A stretch of DNA of 64,000 bases from the NCBI RefSeq assembly GCF_002930645.1, contig NZ_PSNW01000003.1, positions 372,001-436,000 of the forward strand, read 5' to 3'. The first letter of the stretch is position 1. Each line of letters opens with the position of its first letter. Both the position numbers and the translations under genes were made by a program. Shown here one piece after another: positions 54,884 to 64,000 of this stretch. The stretch is from Solimonas fluminis. GTDB lineage: Bacteria > Pseudomonadota > Gammaproteobacteria > Nevskiales > Nevskiaceae. The notes beneath the pieces were generated by a model. It ran no database searches. It was not told the origin of the DNA and saw only the letters and a program-made list of their open reading frames with translations.

Positions 54884-55504
54884 TTACTTGGAGTACAACT
54901 CGACGACGAGCTGCTCGTTGATGTCCGGCACGATCTGGTCACGCGTCGGGACAGCCTTGAAAGTGCCCTTCAGGCCCTTCTCGTCGACATCGACCCAGTC
55001 CGGCATGCCGGCCTGCGAGGCGATCGACAGGGACTCGGCCACGCGGCTCTGGTTGCGGGACTTCTCGCGGATCTCGACCACATCGCCGACCTGCACCTGG
55101 TAGGACGGAATGTTGACCGGCTTGCCGTTGACCAGAACGGCCTTGTGGCCGACCAGCTGGCGCGACTCGGAACGCGTGCGGCCGAAGCCCATGCGGTAGA
55201 CGACGTTGTCCAGGCGGCTTTCCAGCATCTGCAGCAGGATCAGGCCGGTGGAGCCCTTCTTGGACGACGCCTTGAGGTAGTAGTTGCGGAACTGCTTCTC
55301 GAGCACGCCGTACATCTGCTTCAGCTTCTGCTTTTCACGCAGCTGCAGCGCGTAGTCGGACAGGCGCGGCTTGACGGCGCCGTGCTGACCGGGGCGGGTT
55401 TCGAGCTTGCACTTGCTGTCCAGCGAGCGGGCGCGCGACTTGAGCAGCAGGTCGGTGCCGGCGCGGCGGGAAAGCTTGCACTTGGGGCCAATGTAACGAG
55501 CCAT
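54884..55504 (-). CDS. rpsD: 30S ribosomal protein S4
   Basis: A 206-residue S4 with an S4 RNA-binding domain (about residues 95-160). It lacks paired zinc Cys. In E. coli S4 also represses the alpha operon; a leader site for this was not identified here. Confidence 0.98.
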   Translation of the reverse strand: MARYIGPKCKLSRRAGTDLLLKSRARSLDSKCKLETRPGQHGAVKPRLSDYALQLREKQKLKQMYGVLEKQFRNYYLKASSKKGSTGLILLQMLESRLDNVVYRMGFGRTRSESRQLVGHKAVLVNGKPVNIPSYQVQVGDVVEIREKSRNQSRVAESLSIASQAGMPDWVDVDEKGLKGTFKAVPTRDQIVPDINEQLVVELYSK

Positions 55505-55525
55505 GAGGTAGTCTCCGGGAGCGGC

Positions 55526-55924
55526 TTACACGCGGCGGCGCTTGGGCGCGCGGCAGCCGTTGTGCGGAATCGGGGTCACGTCGGTGATGTTGACGATCTT
55601 GAAGCCGGCGGCGTTCAGCGCACGCACGGCGGACTCGCGGCCGGGGCCGGGGCCCTTCACCAGCACTTCGACGTTCTTCACGCCGTGCTCGGCGGCAGCC
55701 TGGGCGGCCTTGTCGGCAGCGACCTGGGCGGCGAACGGGGTGGACTTGCGCGAGCCCTTGAAGCCGGCGGCGCCCGCCGTGCTCCAGGAGATCGCATTGC
55801 CCTGGCGATCGGTGATCAGGATGATCGTGTTGTTGAACGAGGCGTGGATGTGGGCCACGGCATCGGTCACGTTCTTCTTGACCTTCTTGCGCTTGGCGGC
55901 GGCGGCGTTGTTCTGGGTAGCCAT
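55526..55924 (-). CDS. rpsK: 30S ribosomal protein S11
   Basis: A 132-residue S11 ([20 protein letters not shown] near the N-terminus; [11 protein letters not shown] at the end). Part of the platform of the small subunit. Confidence 0.98.
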   Translation of the reverse strand: MATQNNAAAAKRKKVKKNVTDAVAHIHASFNNTIILITDRQGNAISWSTAGAAGFKGSRKSTPFAAQVAADKAAQAAAEHGVKNVEVLVKGPGPGRESAVRALNAAGFKIVNITDVTPIPHNGCRAPKRRRV

Positions 55925-55942
55925 ATCAGGTTCCGGGCGCTA

Positions 55943-56314
55943 TCAGGTGGTCTTCTTCATCGCGACCGTGCCACGGCGCGGACCCTTGCGGGTACGGGCG
56001 TTGGTACGGGTGCGCTGGCCACGGACCGGCAGACCGCGACGGTGGCGGGTGCCACGGTAGCAGCCCAGGTCGATCAGGCGCTTGATGCTCATCGACACTT
56101 CGCGGCGCAGGTCGCCTTCCACGATGTACTTGCCGACCTCGGCGCGCAGCTTGTCCAGCTCGCCTTCCGTCAGCGTGCGAATCTGCACAGTGGGATCAAT
56201 CCCCGCGGCCACGCAGATCTTGCGCGAGCGGGTCTTGCCGATGCCGTAGATCGCCGTGAGGGCGATGACGGTGTGCTTCCTATCCGGGATGTTGACACCC
56301 GCGATACGTGCCAT
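55943..56314 (-). CDS. rpsM: 30S ribosomal protein S13
   Basis: A 123-residue S13 starting [15 protein letters not shown], with the [13 protein letters not shown] basic region that contacts the P site. First gene of the alpha operon. Confidence 0.98.
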   Translation of the reverse strand: MARIAGVNIPDRKHTVIALTAIYGIGKTRSRKICVAAGIDPTVQIRTLTEGELDKLRAEVGKYIVEGDLRREVSMSIKRLIDLGCYRGTRHRRGLPVRGQRTRTNARTRKGPRRGTVAMKKTT

Positions 56315-56363
56315 ACGCGAAACTCCTAGTACAACTTATGCCAATAGCGCGAAAAAGGGCGCG

Positions 56364-56393
56364 ATTCTACTGATATTTAACCGAAAAAATCAA
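56364..56393 (-). promoter_or_regulatory. Predicted sigma70 promoter of the alpha operon
   Basis: TTGATT (56393-56388) and TAGAAT (56369-56364) are 18 nt apart on the minus strand, 50 nt before rpsM. The -35 box overlaps the rpmJ stop codon. Confidence 0.65.
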
Positions 56394-56503
56394 CCCTGAC
56401 GCTGCTTGTGGCGGGGGTCCGAGCACAGGATGCGGACCACCCCGTTGCGGCGTACCACCTTGCAGTTGCGGCAGATTTTCTTGACCGAAGCGCGGACTTT
56501 CAT
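56390..56503 (-). CDS. rpmJ: 50S ribosomal protein L36
   Basis: A 37-residue protein beginning [14 protein letters not shown] and ending RHKQRQG. Zinc ligands Cys11, Cys14, Cys27 and His32 are present (zinc-binding form). It lies 24 nt after secY. Confidence 0.95.
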   Translation of the reverse strand: MKVRASVKKICRNCKVVRRNGVVRILCSDPRHKQRQG

Positions 56504-56527
56504 GATTTGACTCTCAAATTTGCCGGA

Positions 56528-57871
56528 TCAGCGTGCCGACGACGGACCCAGGGACTTCAGATTGGCCTTTTTCATCAGGCCTTCGTACTGGTGGGACATC
56601 AGGTGCGCCTGCAGCTGCGCCATGAAGTCCATCACCACGACCACGGTGATCAGCAGCGAGGTGCCGCCGAAATAGAACGGGATGCCGCTCACGAAGCTGC
56701 GCAGGATCTCGGGGAACAGGCACACCGCCAGGATGTACGCGGCGCCGGCGACCGTCAGGCGGGTCAGCACGGTGTCGATGTACTTGGCCGTCATCACGCC
56801 CGGACGCACGCCCGGGATGAAGGCGCCCGACTTCTTCAGGTTCTCCGCCGTCTCGCGCGAGTCGAACACCAGCGCGGTGTAGAAAAAGCAGAAGAACACG
56901 ATCAGCAGGCCGTACAGCAGCGTGTACAGGGGCTGGCCCGGCGACAGGGCGTTGGCGACCTGCTGCAGGAAGCCGCCCTGGGCATCGTCACCGAAGAACT
57001 GCACCAGCGAGGCCGGGAACAGGATCAGCGAGGAAGCGAAGATCGGCGGGATCACGCCCGACATGTTCAGCTTCAGCGGCAAGTGCTGGGTCTGGGCGGC
57101 GAACACCTTGCGGCCCTGCTGGCGGCGGGCGTGGTGCACCGGGATGCGGCGCTGGGCGCGCTCCACGTAGACCACGAACCAGGTCACCAGGACCACGGCC
57201 ACCAGCACCAGCAGCACGACGAAGCCGCTGATGGAGCCCTCGCTGACCAGCTGGGCGGTCGACGCCAGGGCGCGGGGGAAGCCCGCCACGATGCCGGCGA
57301 AGATCAGCATGGAGATGCCGTTGCCGATGCCTCGCTCGGTGATCTGCTCGCCGAGCCACATCAGGAACATGGTGCCGGTCACCAGGGACACCGTCGCGGT
57401 GAACAGGAAGCCGAAGCCGGCGTTGATCGCCACGCCCGACTTCTGCAGCGCGATGGCGGCGCCCACGGACTGGAACAGCGCCAGGACCAGGGTGCCGTAG
57501 CGGGTGTACTTGGTGATCGTGCGGCGGCCGGACTCCCCCTCCTTCTTCAGCTCCTTGAGCTGCGGAACGACGGCGGCCATCAGCTGCACGATGATCGAGG
57601 CCGAGATGTACGGCATCACGCCCAGGGCAAAGATCGACAGGCGCTCGAGCGAACCGCCCGAGAACATGTTGAACATGTCCAGGATCGTGCCCTTGGACTG
57701 GTTGAACAGCGCCGTCAGCTGGGCAGGATCGATGCCCGGCACCGGGATGTAGCTGCCGATGCGGAACACGATGATGGCGCCCAGCAGGAACAGCAGACGG
57801 CTACGGACTTCCCCGATCTTGGAGAGGTCCGGGACCATCGATCCCGCCGGCATGCCTGGTGCTTTCGCCAT
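56528..57871 (-). CDS. secY: Sec translocon subunit SecY
   Basis: A 447-residue protein with ten membrane helices, the plug region after helix 1 and the cytoplasmic loop with [11 protein letters not shown]. It forms the protein-conducting channel with SecE and SecG. It follows rplO by 23 nt. Confidence 0.98.
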   Translation of the reverse strand: MAKAPGMPAGSMVPDLSKIGEVRSRLLFLLGAIIVFRIGSYIPVPGIDPAQLTALFNQSKGTILDMFNMFSGGSLERLSIFALGVMPYISASIIVQLMAAVVPQLKELKKEGESGRRTITKYTRYGTLVLALFQSVGAAIALQKSGVAINAGFGFLFTATVSLVTGTMFLMWLGEQITERGIGNGISMLIFAGIVAGFPRALASTAQLVSEGSISGFVVLLVLVAVVLVTWFVVYVERAQRRIPVHHARRQQGRKVFAAQTQHLPLKLNMSGVIPPIFASSLILFPASLVQFFGDDAQGGFLQQVANALSPGQPLYTLLYGLLIVFFCFFYTALVFDSRETAENLKKSGAFIPGVRPGVMTAKYIDTVLTRLTVAGAAYILAVCLFPEILRSFVSGIPFYFGGTSLLITVVVVMDFMAQLQAHLMSHQYEGLMKKANLKSLGPSSAR

Positions 57872-57894
57872 GTGTTTCTCGGTTGGTACCGAAC

Positions 57895-58329
57895 TTACTC
57901 GCTGATCGTGCCGCCGGCGGCGGTCACGGCCTCACGGGCGCCCTTGGTGACCAGGATGCCCTTGAGGGTGACGGCGCGGGTCAGCTCGCCCGACTTGATG
58001 ACCTTGGCGGTCTGCACGTTGGCGCCGACCACGTTCTTGGCCTTCAGCACGGCCAGGTCGATCTCGGCGACGTCGAGCTTGTTCAGCTCCGACAGGCGCA
58101 CTTCGGCGGTCAGGCCGATCAGCGGGGAGTTGAAGCCGCGCTTGGGCAGGCGACGCTGGATCGGCATCTGGCCGCCCTCGAAGCCTAGCTTGTTGTAGCC
58201 GCCCGAACGGGCGTGCTGGCCCTTGTGGCCGCGGCCGGCGGTCTTGCCCAGGCCCGAGCCGATGCCGCGGGCAACGCGGGTCTTGGCCTTCTTGGCGCCC
58301 TTGGCCGGCTTGATGGTGTTGAGCTTCAT
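57895..58329 (-). CDS. rplO: 50S ribosomal protein L15
   Basis: A 144-residue L15 with the Gly/Lys-rich N-terminal extension ([20 protein letters not shown]) that reaches into 23S rRNA. Confidence 0.98.
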   Translation of the reverse strand: MKLNTIKPAKGAKKAKTRVARGIGSGLGKTAGRGHKGQHARSGGYNKLGFEGGQMPIQRRLPKRGFNSPLIGLTAEVRLSELNKLDVAEIDLAVLKAKNVVGANVQTAKVIKSGELTRAVTLKGILVTKGAREAVTAAGGTISE

Positions 58330-58332
58330 GGC

Positions 58333-58521
58333 TTACTTGACCTCTTCCACGCGGAACATGTGGGAAGACTTGTTGATCATGCCCAGGTTTTCCGGGGTGG
58401 CGCTGACCACCACGGACTGGTGCGGCTTGGTCAGGCCCAGGCCGTGCACATTGTTCTTGTGCATCGCCAGCTTCTTGGCGAGGCTCTTGATCAGGGTGAC
58501 TTTGAGCTGCTTGGTCGCCAT
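58333..58521 (-). CDS. rpmD: 50S ribosomal protein L30
   Basis: A 62-residue L30, MATKQLKVTLIKSLA at the start, 3 nt after rpsE. Short, as expected for the family. Confidence 0.96.
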   Translation of the reverse strand: MATKQLKVTLIKSLAKKLAMHKNNVHGLGLTKPHQSVVVSATPENLGMINKSSHMFRVEEVK

Positions 58522-58524
58522 GGC

Positions 58525-59040
58525 TTATCCCAGGATCTCTTCGACCGTCTTGCCGCGCTTGGCCGCAATCTCGGACGGGATGTTCATCTTCTGCAGTGCG
58601 TCCATCGTGGCACGCACCAGGTTGATCGGATTGCGCGAACCCAGGGCCTTGGCCAGGATGTTCTGCACGCCGGCTACTTCGAACACGGCGCGCATGGCGC
58701 CGCCGGCGATCACGCCGGTACCGTCGGAGGCGGGACGCAGGAACACCTTGGCGGCGCCGTGCTGGCCCCAGATCTCGTGCTGCACGGTCAGGCCGCGCAG
58801 GGAGACGGTGATCATGTTCTTGCGGGCCTGGTCCATCGCCTTGGCGATGGCGGCCGGCACTTCACGGGCCTTGCCGTAGCCGAAGCCGACGCGGCCATTG
58901 CCGTCGCCGACCACGGTCAGCGCGGTGAAGGCGAACTGCTTGCCGCCCTTGACCGTCTTGGACACGCGGTTGACGGCGACCAGCTTCTCCTTGAAGTCGC
59001 TGCCCGACTGCGAATCGTCGTAGTTCATGTGCTGTGCCAT
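58525..59040 (-). CDS. rpsE: 30S ribosomal protein S5
   Basis: A 171-residue S5 with the [18 protein letters not shown]-like N-terminal double-stranded RNA-binding domain and a C-terminal [16 protein letters not shown]. It affects decoding accuracy. Confidence 0.98.
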   Translation of the reverse strand: MAQHMNYDDSQSGSDFKEKLVAVNRVSKTVKGGKQFAFTALTVVGDGNGRVGFGYGKAREVPAAIAKAMDQARKNMITVSLRGLTVQHEIWGQHGAAKVFLRPASDGTGVIAGGAMRAVFEVAGVQNILAKALGSRNPINLVRATMDALQKMNIPSEIAAKRGKTVEEILG

Positions 59041-59043
59041 GTC

Positions 59044-59400
59044 TTAGAACTCCAGGCCGGCTTCGCGCGCGGCATCGGCCAGCGCCTTGACGCGGCCGTG
59101 ATACTTGAAACCGGAACGGTCGAAGGCGACCTTGCTGATGCCCTTGGCCTTGGCGCGCTCGGCGATCGTGGCGCCAACCTTCTTGGCGGCCTCGACGTTG
59201 CCGGTGCCCTCGAGAGCGGAGGCCAGCTCCTTCTCGACGGTGGAAGCGGCGACCACGGTCTCGGACACGCCCGGCGCGATGATCTGCGCGTAGATGTGGC
59301 GGGGCGTACGGTGAATCGTCAGGCGATGCACGCCCAGCTCGCGGATGTGGGAGCGGACACGGCGCGCGCGGCGCAGGCGGATTTGGTTCTTGTCTTTCAT
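59044..59400 (-). CDS. rplR: 50S ribosomal protein L18
   Basis: A 118-residue L18 that binds 5S rRNA, with [16 protein letters not shown]-like sequence and a C-terminal [18 protein letters not shown]. Confidence 0.97.
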   Translation of the reverse strand: MKDKNQIRLRRARRVRSHIRELGVHRLTIHRTPRHIYAQIIAPGVSETVVAASTVEKELASALEGTGNVEAAKKVGATIAERAKAKGISKVAFDRSGFKYHGRVKALADAAREAGLEF

Positions 59401-59423
59401 GACGGTCTCTGTTCAGCCAGGCC

Positions 59424-59954
59424 TTACTTCTTCTTGGCTTCCTTGAGGATGACCTTCTCGGTCGAGTACCGCACGCCCTTGCCCTTGTACGGCTCAGGCG
59501 GACGGAAGCCGCGGATGTCGGCGGCCACCTGGCCAACCATCTTCTTGTCGGCGCCCTTGATGATGATCTCGGTCTGGCTCGGCGTTTCCACCGTGATGCC
59601 TTCCGGGATCGGGTAGGCGACCGGGTGCGAGAAGCCCAGCGACAGGTTCACGACCTTGCCGGCGGTGGCGGCGCGGTAGCCGACGCCGACCAGCTGCAGC
59701 TTCTTCTCGTAGCCCTTGCTGACGCCGATGACGGCGTTGTTCAGCAGCGCGCGGAAGGTGCCCGCCTGCATGTTGTCGGCCTTGACGGACTCCGACTTCA
59801 CGGTGACGGTGTCGCCCTGCACGTCGATCTCGACGGCCTTGGGAACGTTGATGGTCAGGCTGCTCTTGGCACCCTTGACGGTGAGCAGGCCGGCAGCTGC
59901 CGAGACCTGGATACCGGCCGGCAGCTTCACCGGCATTTTAGCGACGCGGGACAT
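59424..59954 (-). CDS. rplF: 50S ribosomal protein L6
   Basis: A 176-residue L6 starting [12 protein letters not shown] with two alpha/beta domains and [15 protein letters not shown] near the end. Confidence 0.98.
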   Translation of the reverse strand: MSRVAKMPVKLPAGIQVSAAAGLLTVKGAKSSLTINVPKAVEIDVQGDTVTVKSESVKADNMQAGTFRALLNNAVIGVSKGYEKKLQLVGVGYRAATAGKVVNLSLGFSHPVAYPIPEGITVETPSQTEIIIKGADKKMVGQVAADIRGFRPPEPYKGKGVRYSTEKVILKEAKKK

Positions 59955-59965
59955 GTTCGTATTCC

Positions 59966-60361
59966 TTAGGCGACGATGCAGATCACCTCGCCACCCTGGC
60001 CGGCGGCGCGGGCCTTGCGGTCGCTGACGACGCCGCTCGGGGTGGAGATGATGGCGACGCCGAGACCGCCGAGGACCTTCGGCAGCTCGTCCTTGCTCTT
60101 GTACACGCGCAGGGCGGGCTTGGAGATGCGCTCGATGCGCTCGATCACCGGCTTGCCCTGGAAGTACTTCAGGGCGACGGTGATGGTCTTCTTGTTGCCT
60201 TCGGCGGCGACCTGGAAGTCGGCGATGTAGCCCTCGTCCTTCAGGACGTTGGCGATCGCTTCCTTGACCTTGGACGACGGCGAGGAAACCTGCTTCTTGT
60301 GCGCCGCCTGGCCGTTGCGGATGCGGGTCAGGAAGTCGGCGATGGGATCGGTCATGCTCAT
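59966..60361 (-). CDS. rpsH: 30S ribosomal protein S8
   Basis: A 131-residue S8 starting [18 protein letters not shown] and ending with [20 protein letters not shown]. In E. coli S8 represses the spc operon. Confidence 0.98.
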   Translation of the reverse strand: MSMTDPIADFLTRIRNGQAAHKKQVSSPSSKVKEAIANVLKDEGYIADFQVAAEGNKKTITVALKYFQGKPVIERIERISKPALRVYKSKDELPKVLGGLGVAIISTPSGVVSDRKARAAGQGGEVICIVA

Positions 60362-60373
60362 TTCGTTTGCCTC

Positions 60374-60679
60374 TTACCAGCTGGCCAGCTTCAGGCCCGG
60401 CACTTCGCCGCGCATCGCCGCTTCACGCAGCTTGTGACGCGTCAGGCCGAACTTGCGGTACACGCCACGGGTACGGCCCGTGAGCTTGCAGCGGTTGCGC
60501 TGGCGGGTCTTGGAGGAATCGCGCGGCAGCTTCTGCAGGGCGATCACGGCAGCGTCCTTCTCCTCGGGGGAGGCGGTGACGCTGGAGATCAGCTCCTTGA
60601 GCTTCGCACGCTTCTTGCCGTGCTTCGCGTTCAGCTTGGCGCGCTTGGTCTCGCGCTCGATCATGCTGGTCTTGGCCAT
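60374..60679 (-). CDS. rpsN: 30S ribosomal protein S14 (long, zinc-free form)
   Basis: A 101-residue S14 with [19 protein letters not shown]; only one Cys, so the zinc-free long form. Confidence 0.97.
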   Translation of the reverse strand: MAKTSMIERETKRAKLNAKHGKKRAKLKELISSVTASPEEKDAAVIALQKLPRDSSKTRQRNRCKLTGRTRGVYRKFGLTRHKLREAAMRGEVPGLKLASW

Positions 60680-60688
60680 GACGTTCTC

Positions 60689-61228
60689 TTACTTGCGGAA
60701 CGGGAAGTTGAACGCGTCGAGCAGTGCCCTGCCCTGTTCGTCGGTCTTCGCCGTGGTGGTGATGGTGATGTTCATGCCGCGGGTCGCGTCGATCTTGTCG
60801 AACTCGATTTCCGGGAAGATGCCCTGCTCGGTGATGCCGAAGTTGAAGTTGCCGCGGCCGTCGAAGCCGCGAGCCGAGATGCCGCGGAAGTCGCGGATAC
60901 GCGGCAGGGCGACGGTGATCAGGCGCTCCAGGAATTCGTACATCTTCTCGCGGCGCAGGGTGACCGTGACGCCCACCGGCATGTTCTCGCGGATCTTGAA
61001 GCCGGCGATGGCGATGCGCGAACGGGTCACCACCGGCTTCTGGCCGGCGATGGCGGTCATTTCGGCGACCGCGGTCTCGATGATCTTGCGATCGCTGGCG
61101 GCCTCGCCGACGCCCATGTTCAGGACGATCTTGGAGATGCGCGGCGTTTCCATCGCGCCGACACCGAGCTTCTTGGCGAGCTCGGGGGCGAGCTTCTCGC
61201 GGTACTGGGTTTGCAGAGTGGCAGTCAT
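60689..61228 (-). CDS. rplE: 50S ribosomal protein L5
   Basis: A 179-residue L5 with NMGVGEA and the 5S rRNA-contacting region; ends [17 protein letters not shown]. Confidence 0.98.
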   Translation of the reverse strand: MTATLQTQYREKLAPELAKKLGVGAMETPRISKIVLNMGVGEAASDRKIIETAVAEMTAIAGQKPVVTRSRIAIAGFKIRENMPVGVTVTLRREKMYEFLERLITVALPRIRDFRGISARGFDGRGNFNFGITEQGIFPEIEFDKIDATRGMNITITTTAKTDEQGRALLDAFNFPFRK

Positions 61229-61240
61229 GGTTGCGGCCTA

Positions 61241-61555
61241 TTAATCCACCAGTTCCTGGTTGGACTTGAAAACACGGACCTTGCGGTCGCCTTCGGTCTT
61301 GTAGCCGACGCGATCGCCCTTGCCGGCCTTGGCGTTCCACAGCATCACGTTGGACGCCTCGATCGGCATGGCCTTCTCGACGATGCCGCCCGCCACGCCA
61401 GCCTGCGGGTTGCCGCGCTGGTGCTTCTTGGCGACGTTGATGCCTTCAACGACGAGCTTGCCCTCGGCGACGAGCACCTGCTCGACCTTGCCGCGGCGAC
61501 CCTTGTCCTTGCCGGTGATGACGACGACTTCGTCGCCCTTGCGAATCTTGCTCAT
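61241..61555 (-). CDS. rplX: 50S ribosomal protein L24
   Basis: A 104-residue L24 with an N-terminal KOW motif ([19 protein letters not shown]). Confidence 0.98.
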   Translation of the reverse strand: MSKIRKGDEVVVITGKDKGRRGKVEQVLVAEGKLVVEGINVAKKHQRGNPQAGVAGGIVEKAMPIEASNVMLWNAKAGKGDRVGYKTEGDRKVRVFKSNQELVD

Positions 61556-61567
61556 TTCATCAGCCCC

Positions 61568-61933
61568 TTACAGCACTTCCGGCGCCAGCGACACGATCTT
61601 CATGAAGCGGTCGCGCAGTTCGCGCGTCACCGGCCCGAAGATACGGGTGCCCAGCGGCTCGTTCTTGTTGTTCAGCAGAACGGCGGCGTTGGTGTCGAAG
61701 CGGATCACCGAACCGTCGGCGCGCTTGATCGGGAAGCGGGTGCGGACGACGACGGCGTCGTGCACTTCGCCCTTCTTGACCTTGCCGCGGGGTATCGCGT
61801 CCTTGACCGTGACCTTGATCAGGTCGCCCACGCCGGCGTAGCGGCGGTAGGTCGAACCCTTGACCTGGATCACCTGCACCGTGCGCGCGCCGGAGTTGTC
61901 GGCGGCGACGAGGAAAGATTCCTGCTGGATCAT
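61568..61933 (-). CDS. rplN: 50S ribosomal protein L14
   Basis: A 121-residue L14 ([19 protein letters not shown]), 3 nt after rpsQ. Confidence 0.98.
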   Translation of the reverse strand: MIQQESFLVAADNSGARTVQVIQVKGSTYRRYAGVGDLIKVTVKDAIPRGKVKKGEVHDAVVVRTRFPIKRADGSVIRFDTNAAVLLNNKNEPLGTRIFGPVTRELRDRFMKIVSLAPEVL

Positions 61934-61936
61934 GGC

Positions 61937-62209
61937 TTAGGCTCCGGCGCTCTGCAGCACTTCGACCAGGCGGAAGCGCTTGGTCGCCGACAGGGGACGC
62001 GTCTCGACGATGGCGACCAGGTCGCCCTCCTTGCAGACGTTCTTCTCGTCGTGGGCGCGCAGCTTGGTGGAGCGGCGCAGGGTCTTGCCGTACAGCGGAT
62101 GGCGCTCGACGCGCTCAACCAGCACGGTGATGGTCTTGTCGCCCTTGTTGCTGACGACACGGCCGACCACGCGGTGGCCCTTGTTCTCGGTCTGGGTCTG
62201 GTCGGTCAT
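61937..62209 (-). CDS. rpsQ: 30S ribosomal protein S17
   Basis: A 90-residue S17 with an OB fold ([19 protein letters not shown]); start ATG 62209. Confidence 0.97.
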   Translation of the reverse strand: MTDQTQTENKGHRVVGRVVSNKGDKTITVLVERVERHPLYGKTLRRSTKLRAHDEKNVCKEGDLVAIVETRPLSATKRFRLVEVLQSAGA

Positions 62210-62212
62210 GGC

Positions 62213-62413
62213 TTACTTCACCTGCTGGCGCATCAGCGTCTTCACCTGGGCGACCTTCTTGCGGGCGATCGTGATCAGGTGCGACTGGTTCTGCTGGCCG
62301 GTAGCCTTCTGCATGCGCAGGTTGAACTGCTCCTTGCGAAGGGCCACCAGCTCCTCTTTGAGCTCGTTCGCGCTCTTGGCGCGGAGAGACTTCAGATATT
62401 CCTGGGCTTTCAT
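62213..62413 (-). CDS. rpmC: 50S ribosomal protein L29
   Basis: A 66-residue coiled-coil protein ([20 protein letters not shown]) that overlaps rplP by 1 nt (TAATG). Confidence 0.97.
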   Translation of the reverse strand: MKAQEYLKSLRAKSANELKEELVALRKEQFNLRMQKATGQQNQSHLITIARKKVAQVKTLMRQQVK

Positions 62414-62826
62414 TACATGATCGTCCGGTTGACGAAGACGGTCTTGACGCAGAGCTTGGTGCCGGCGAGGCGGAAGGCCTCGCGGGCGGTCGCTTCGTCG
62501 ACGCCTTCCATTTCGTACAGCATCTTGCCGGGCTGCACCTTGGCAACCCAGTACTCGACGTTGCCCTTACCGGAGCCCATGCGGACTTCCAGGGGCTTCT
62601 TGGTCACCGGCGCGTCCGGGAAGATGCGGATCCACACCTTGCCGCCACGCTTGACGTAGCGGGAGATGACGCGGCGGGCCGCTTCGATCTGGCGGGCGGT
62701 GATCATGCCGTGCTCGGTCGTCTTCAGGCCGAACTCGCCGAAGCTGACCTTGTTGCCGTTGAGCGCAAGGCCGCGGTTGCGACCCTTCTGCTGCTTGCGA
62801 TACTTGGTGCGTTTTGGCTGCATCAT
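62413..62826 (-). CDS. rplP: 50S ribosomal protein L16
   Basis: A 137-residue L16. The first ATG gives [11 protein letters not shown], matching the usual N-terminus. [20 protein letters not shown] is present. Confidence 0.98.
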   Translation of the reverse strand: MMQPKRTKYRKQQKGRNRGLALNGNKVSFGEFGLKTTEHGMITARQIEAARRVISRYVKRGGKVWIRIFPDAPVTKKPLEVRMGSGKGNVEYWVAKVQPGKMLYEMEGVDEATAREAFRLAGTKLCVKTVFVNRTIM

Positions 62827-62844
62827 GGCAGTCTTCTCCTAGTC

Positions 62845-63528
62845 TCAGGCAGCAGCCGCTTCCGCGGCTTCTTCCTTCTTGTCGGCGCGGGCGTCGTAGA
62901 CCTCGCCGTTGAACACCCACACCTTGACACCGATGATGCCGTAGGTGGTCTTGGCTTCGGCCGTGGCGTAATCCACGTGAGCGCGCAGCGTATGGAGGGG
63001 CACGCGACCTTCGCGGTACCACTCGACGCGGGCGATCTCGGCGCCGTTCAGACGGCCGCTGACCTGGATCTTGATGCCGCCGGCGCCGATGCGCATGGCG
63101 TTCTGCACGGCGCGCTTCATGGCGCGACGGAACATGATGCGACGCTCGAGCTGCTGGGCCACGGACTCGGCGATCAGCTGCGAGTCGAGTTCCGGCTTGC
63201 GGATTTCCTCGACCGAGATGTGCACGACGTCAGCCTTCAGGCCCATCAGGCGGGCGACGTCCTGCTTCAGCTTCTCGATGTCCTCGCCCTTCTTGCCGAT
63301 CACGATGCCGGGACGGGCGGTGTGGATCGTGACGCGGGCGGACTTCGCCGGGCGGTCGATCTGGATCTTCGAGACGGAGGCCTGGGCCAGCTTCTTCTTG
63401 AGGAAGTCGCGGACCTGGATGTCCTTCAGCAGGTTCTCGCCGTAGGCCTTGCGCTCGGCGTACCAGTTCGACACCCACTTGGTGGTGATGCCGAGGCGGA
63501 AGCCGTTGGGATTAACTTTGTGACCCAT
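62845..63528 (-). CDS. rpsC: 30S ribosomal protein S3
   Basis: A 227-residue S3 with [14 protein letters not shown] at the start and a KH domain (about residues 38-110). C-terminal tail Ala/Glu-rich. Confidence 0.98.
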   Translation of the reverse strand: MGHKVNPNGFRLGITTKWVSNWYAERKAYGENLLKDIQVRDFLKKKLAQASVSKIQIDRPAKSARVTIHTARPGIVIGKKGEDIEKLKQDVARLMGLKADVVHISVEEIRKPELDSQLIAESVAQQLERRIMFRRAMKRAVQNAMRIGAGGIKIQVSGRLNGAEIARVEWYREGRVPLHTLRAHVDYATAEAKTTYGIIGVKVWVFNGEVYDARADKKEEAAEAAAA

Positions 63529-63539
63529 GAGTGTCTCTC

Positions 63540-63872
63540 TTACTCGTCCGTCACGCGGATGGTGATGTGGCTCGTCGGCTTGACGATACGGTCGGCGCGG
63601 CCCTTCGCGCGGGGCATGATGCGCTTGAGCACCGGACCCTCGTCGATGAAGATGGCCTTCAGCTTCAGCTCGTCCACGTCGGCGCCGTGGTTGTTCTCGG
63701 CGTTGGCGATGGCGGACTCGAGCACCTTGCGGATCAGACGCGCGGACTTGCGCGTGTTGAACTTCAGGATGTTCAGGGCCTCATCGACCTTCTTGCCGCG
63801 CACCAGGTCGGCGACGGCACGTGCCTTCTGCGGCGACAGGCGGACGAATTTCAGTACGGCTTGCGTTTGCAT
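63540..63872 (-). CDS. rplV: 50S ribosomal protein L22
   Basis: A 110-residue L22 with the tunnel-lining hairpin ([20 protein letters not shown]). Confidence 0.98.
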   Translation of the reverse strand: MQTQAVLKFVRLSPQKARAVADLVRGKKVDEALNILKFNTRKSARLIRKVLESAIANAENNHGADVDELKLKAIFIDEGPVLKRIMPRAKGRADRIVKPTSHITIRVTDE

Positions 63873-63884
63873 GATCGTGCTTCC

Positions 63885-64000
63885 TTAGCCCGCGGCCTTC
63901 TTGTCGCCGTGGCCCTTGAACGTACGGGTCGGAGCGAACTCGCCCAGCTTGTGGCCGATCATGTTGTCGGTGACGAACACCGGCATGTGCTGCTTGCCGT
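63885..64000 (-). CDS. rpsS: 30S ribosomal protein S19 (5' part outside window)
   Basis: The last 38 codons are visible, reading [20 protein letters not shown] then [18 protein letters not shown] and TAA. The rest lies beyond the right edge; rplB would be expected beyond. Confidence 0.95.
   Translation of the reverse strand, partial: GKQHMPVFVTDNMIGHKLGEFAPTRTFKGHGDKKAAG

Overview
The window is high-GC DNA from a gammaproteobacterium. The spc and alpha ribosomal-protein operons have the gammaproteobacterial order. PilS/PilR, BamD, RluD, PgeF, SanA, a DUF1302-YCF48-MMPL cluster and Pseudomonas-style REP palindromes are also present. The combination resembles Nevskiales/Solimonadaceae-type or Xanthomonadales/Pseudomonas-like genomes; this placement is an inference from gene content, not a computed phylogeny. 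All visible features look chromosomal. I see no phage, transposase, CRISPR array, tRNA or rRNA.

Region by region: (1) 1-6742, minus strand: a tight-adherence (Tad/Flp pilus) operon, promoter-flp-cpaA-cpaB-cpaC-cpaE-cpaF-tadB, running off the left edge. (2) 6960-13166: a membrane/spermidine-synthase-like fusion protein, a GtrA-GT2 lipid-glycosylation pair, a polytopic membrane protein and apaH. (3) 13288-16474, plus strand: the remaining Tad genes (two TadE-like pseudopilins and a TadG-like protein), preceded by a possible structured leader. (4) 16475-17245: a non-coding island of short palindromes. (5) 17263-23765, minus strand: a DUF1302 outer-membrane protein, a YCF48-like periplasmic protein and an MMPL-type RND permease, with a 24-bp perfect inverted repeat between the first two. 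(6) 23984-31683: housekeeping genes pgeF-rluD, bamD, nadE, ygiD and sucCD, with an array of hairpins between ygiD and sucD. (7) 31913-40020: pilS-pilR, a CysH-like protein, an alpha/beta hydrolase, an LpxH-like phosphoesterase, a VWA protein, a MAPEG protein and sanA. (8) 40067-47161, minus strand: a KimA-like permease whose stop codon lies in a 23-bp inverted repeat, a GMC oxidoreductase with a Tat-signal partner, and a second DUF1302 protein. (9) 47385-53267, minus strand: oligopeptide ABC transporter genes oppA-B-C-D (no oppF seen) and yedA. (10) 53395-64000, minus strand: rpsS (partial) through the spc operon, secY, rpmJ, then an internal promoter and the alpha operon (rpsM-rpsK-rpsD-rpoA-rplQ).

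How the genes work together: the two Tad blocks together supply pilin, prepilin peptidase, secretin, ATPase, localisation factor, one inner-membrane platform protein and minor pseudopilins; a second platform protein (TadC) would be expected just beyond the left edge. The DUF1302/YCF48/MMPL genes could form an envelope-spanning export or lipid-handling system, but its substrate is unknown. The most unusual material is non-coding: several long perfect or near-perfect inverted repeats that share a GGGCCTGT end, a two-hairpin element present in two copies, a family of CTCTCCC-type palindromes, and the putative leader before the second Tad block.
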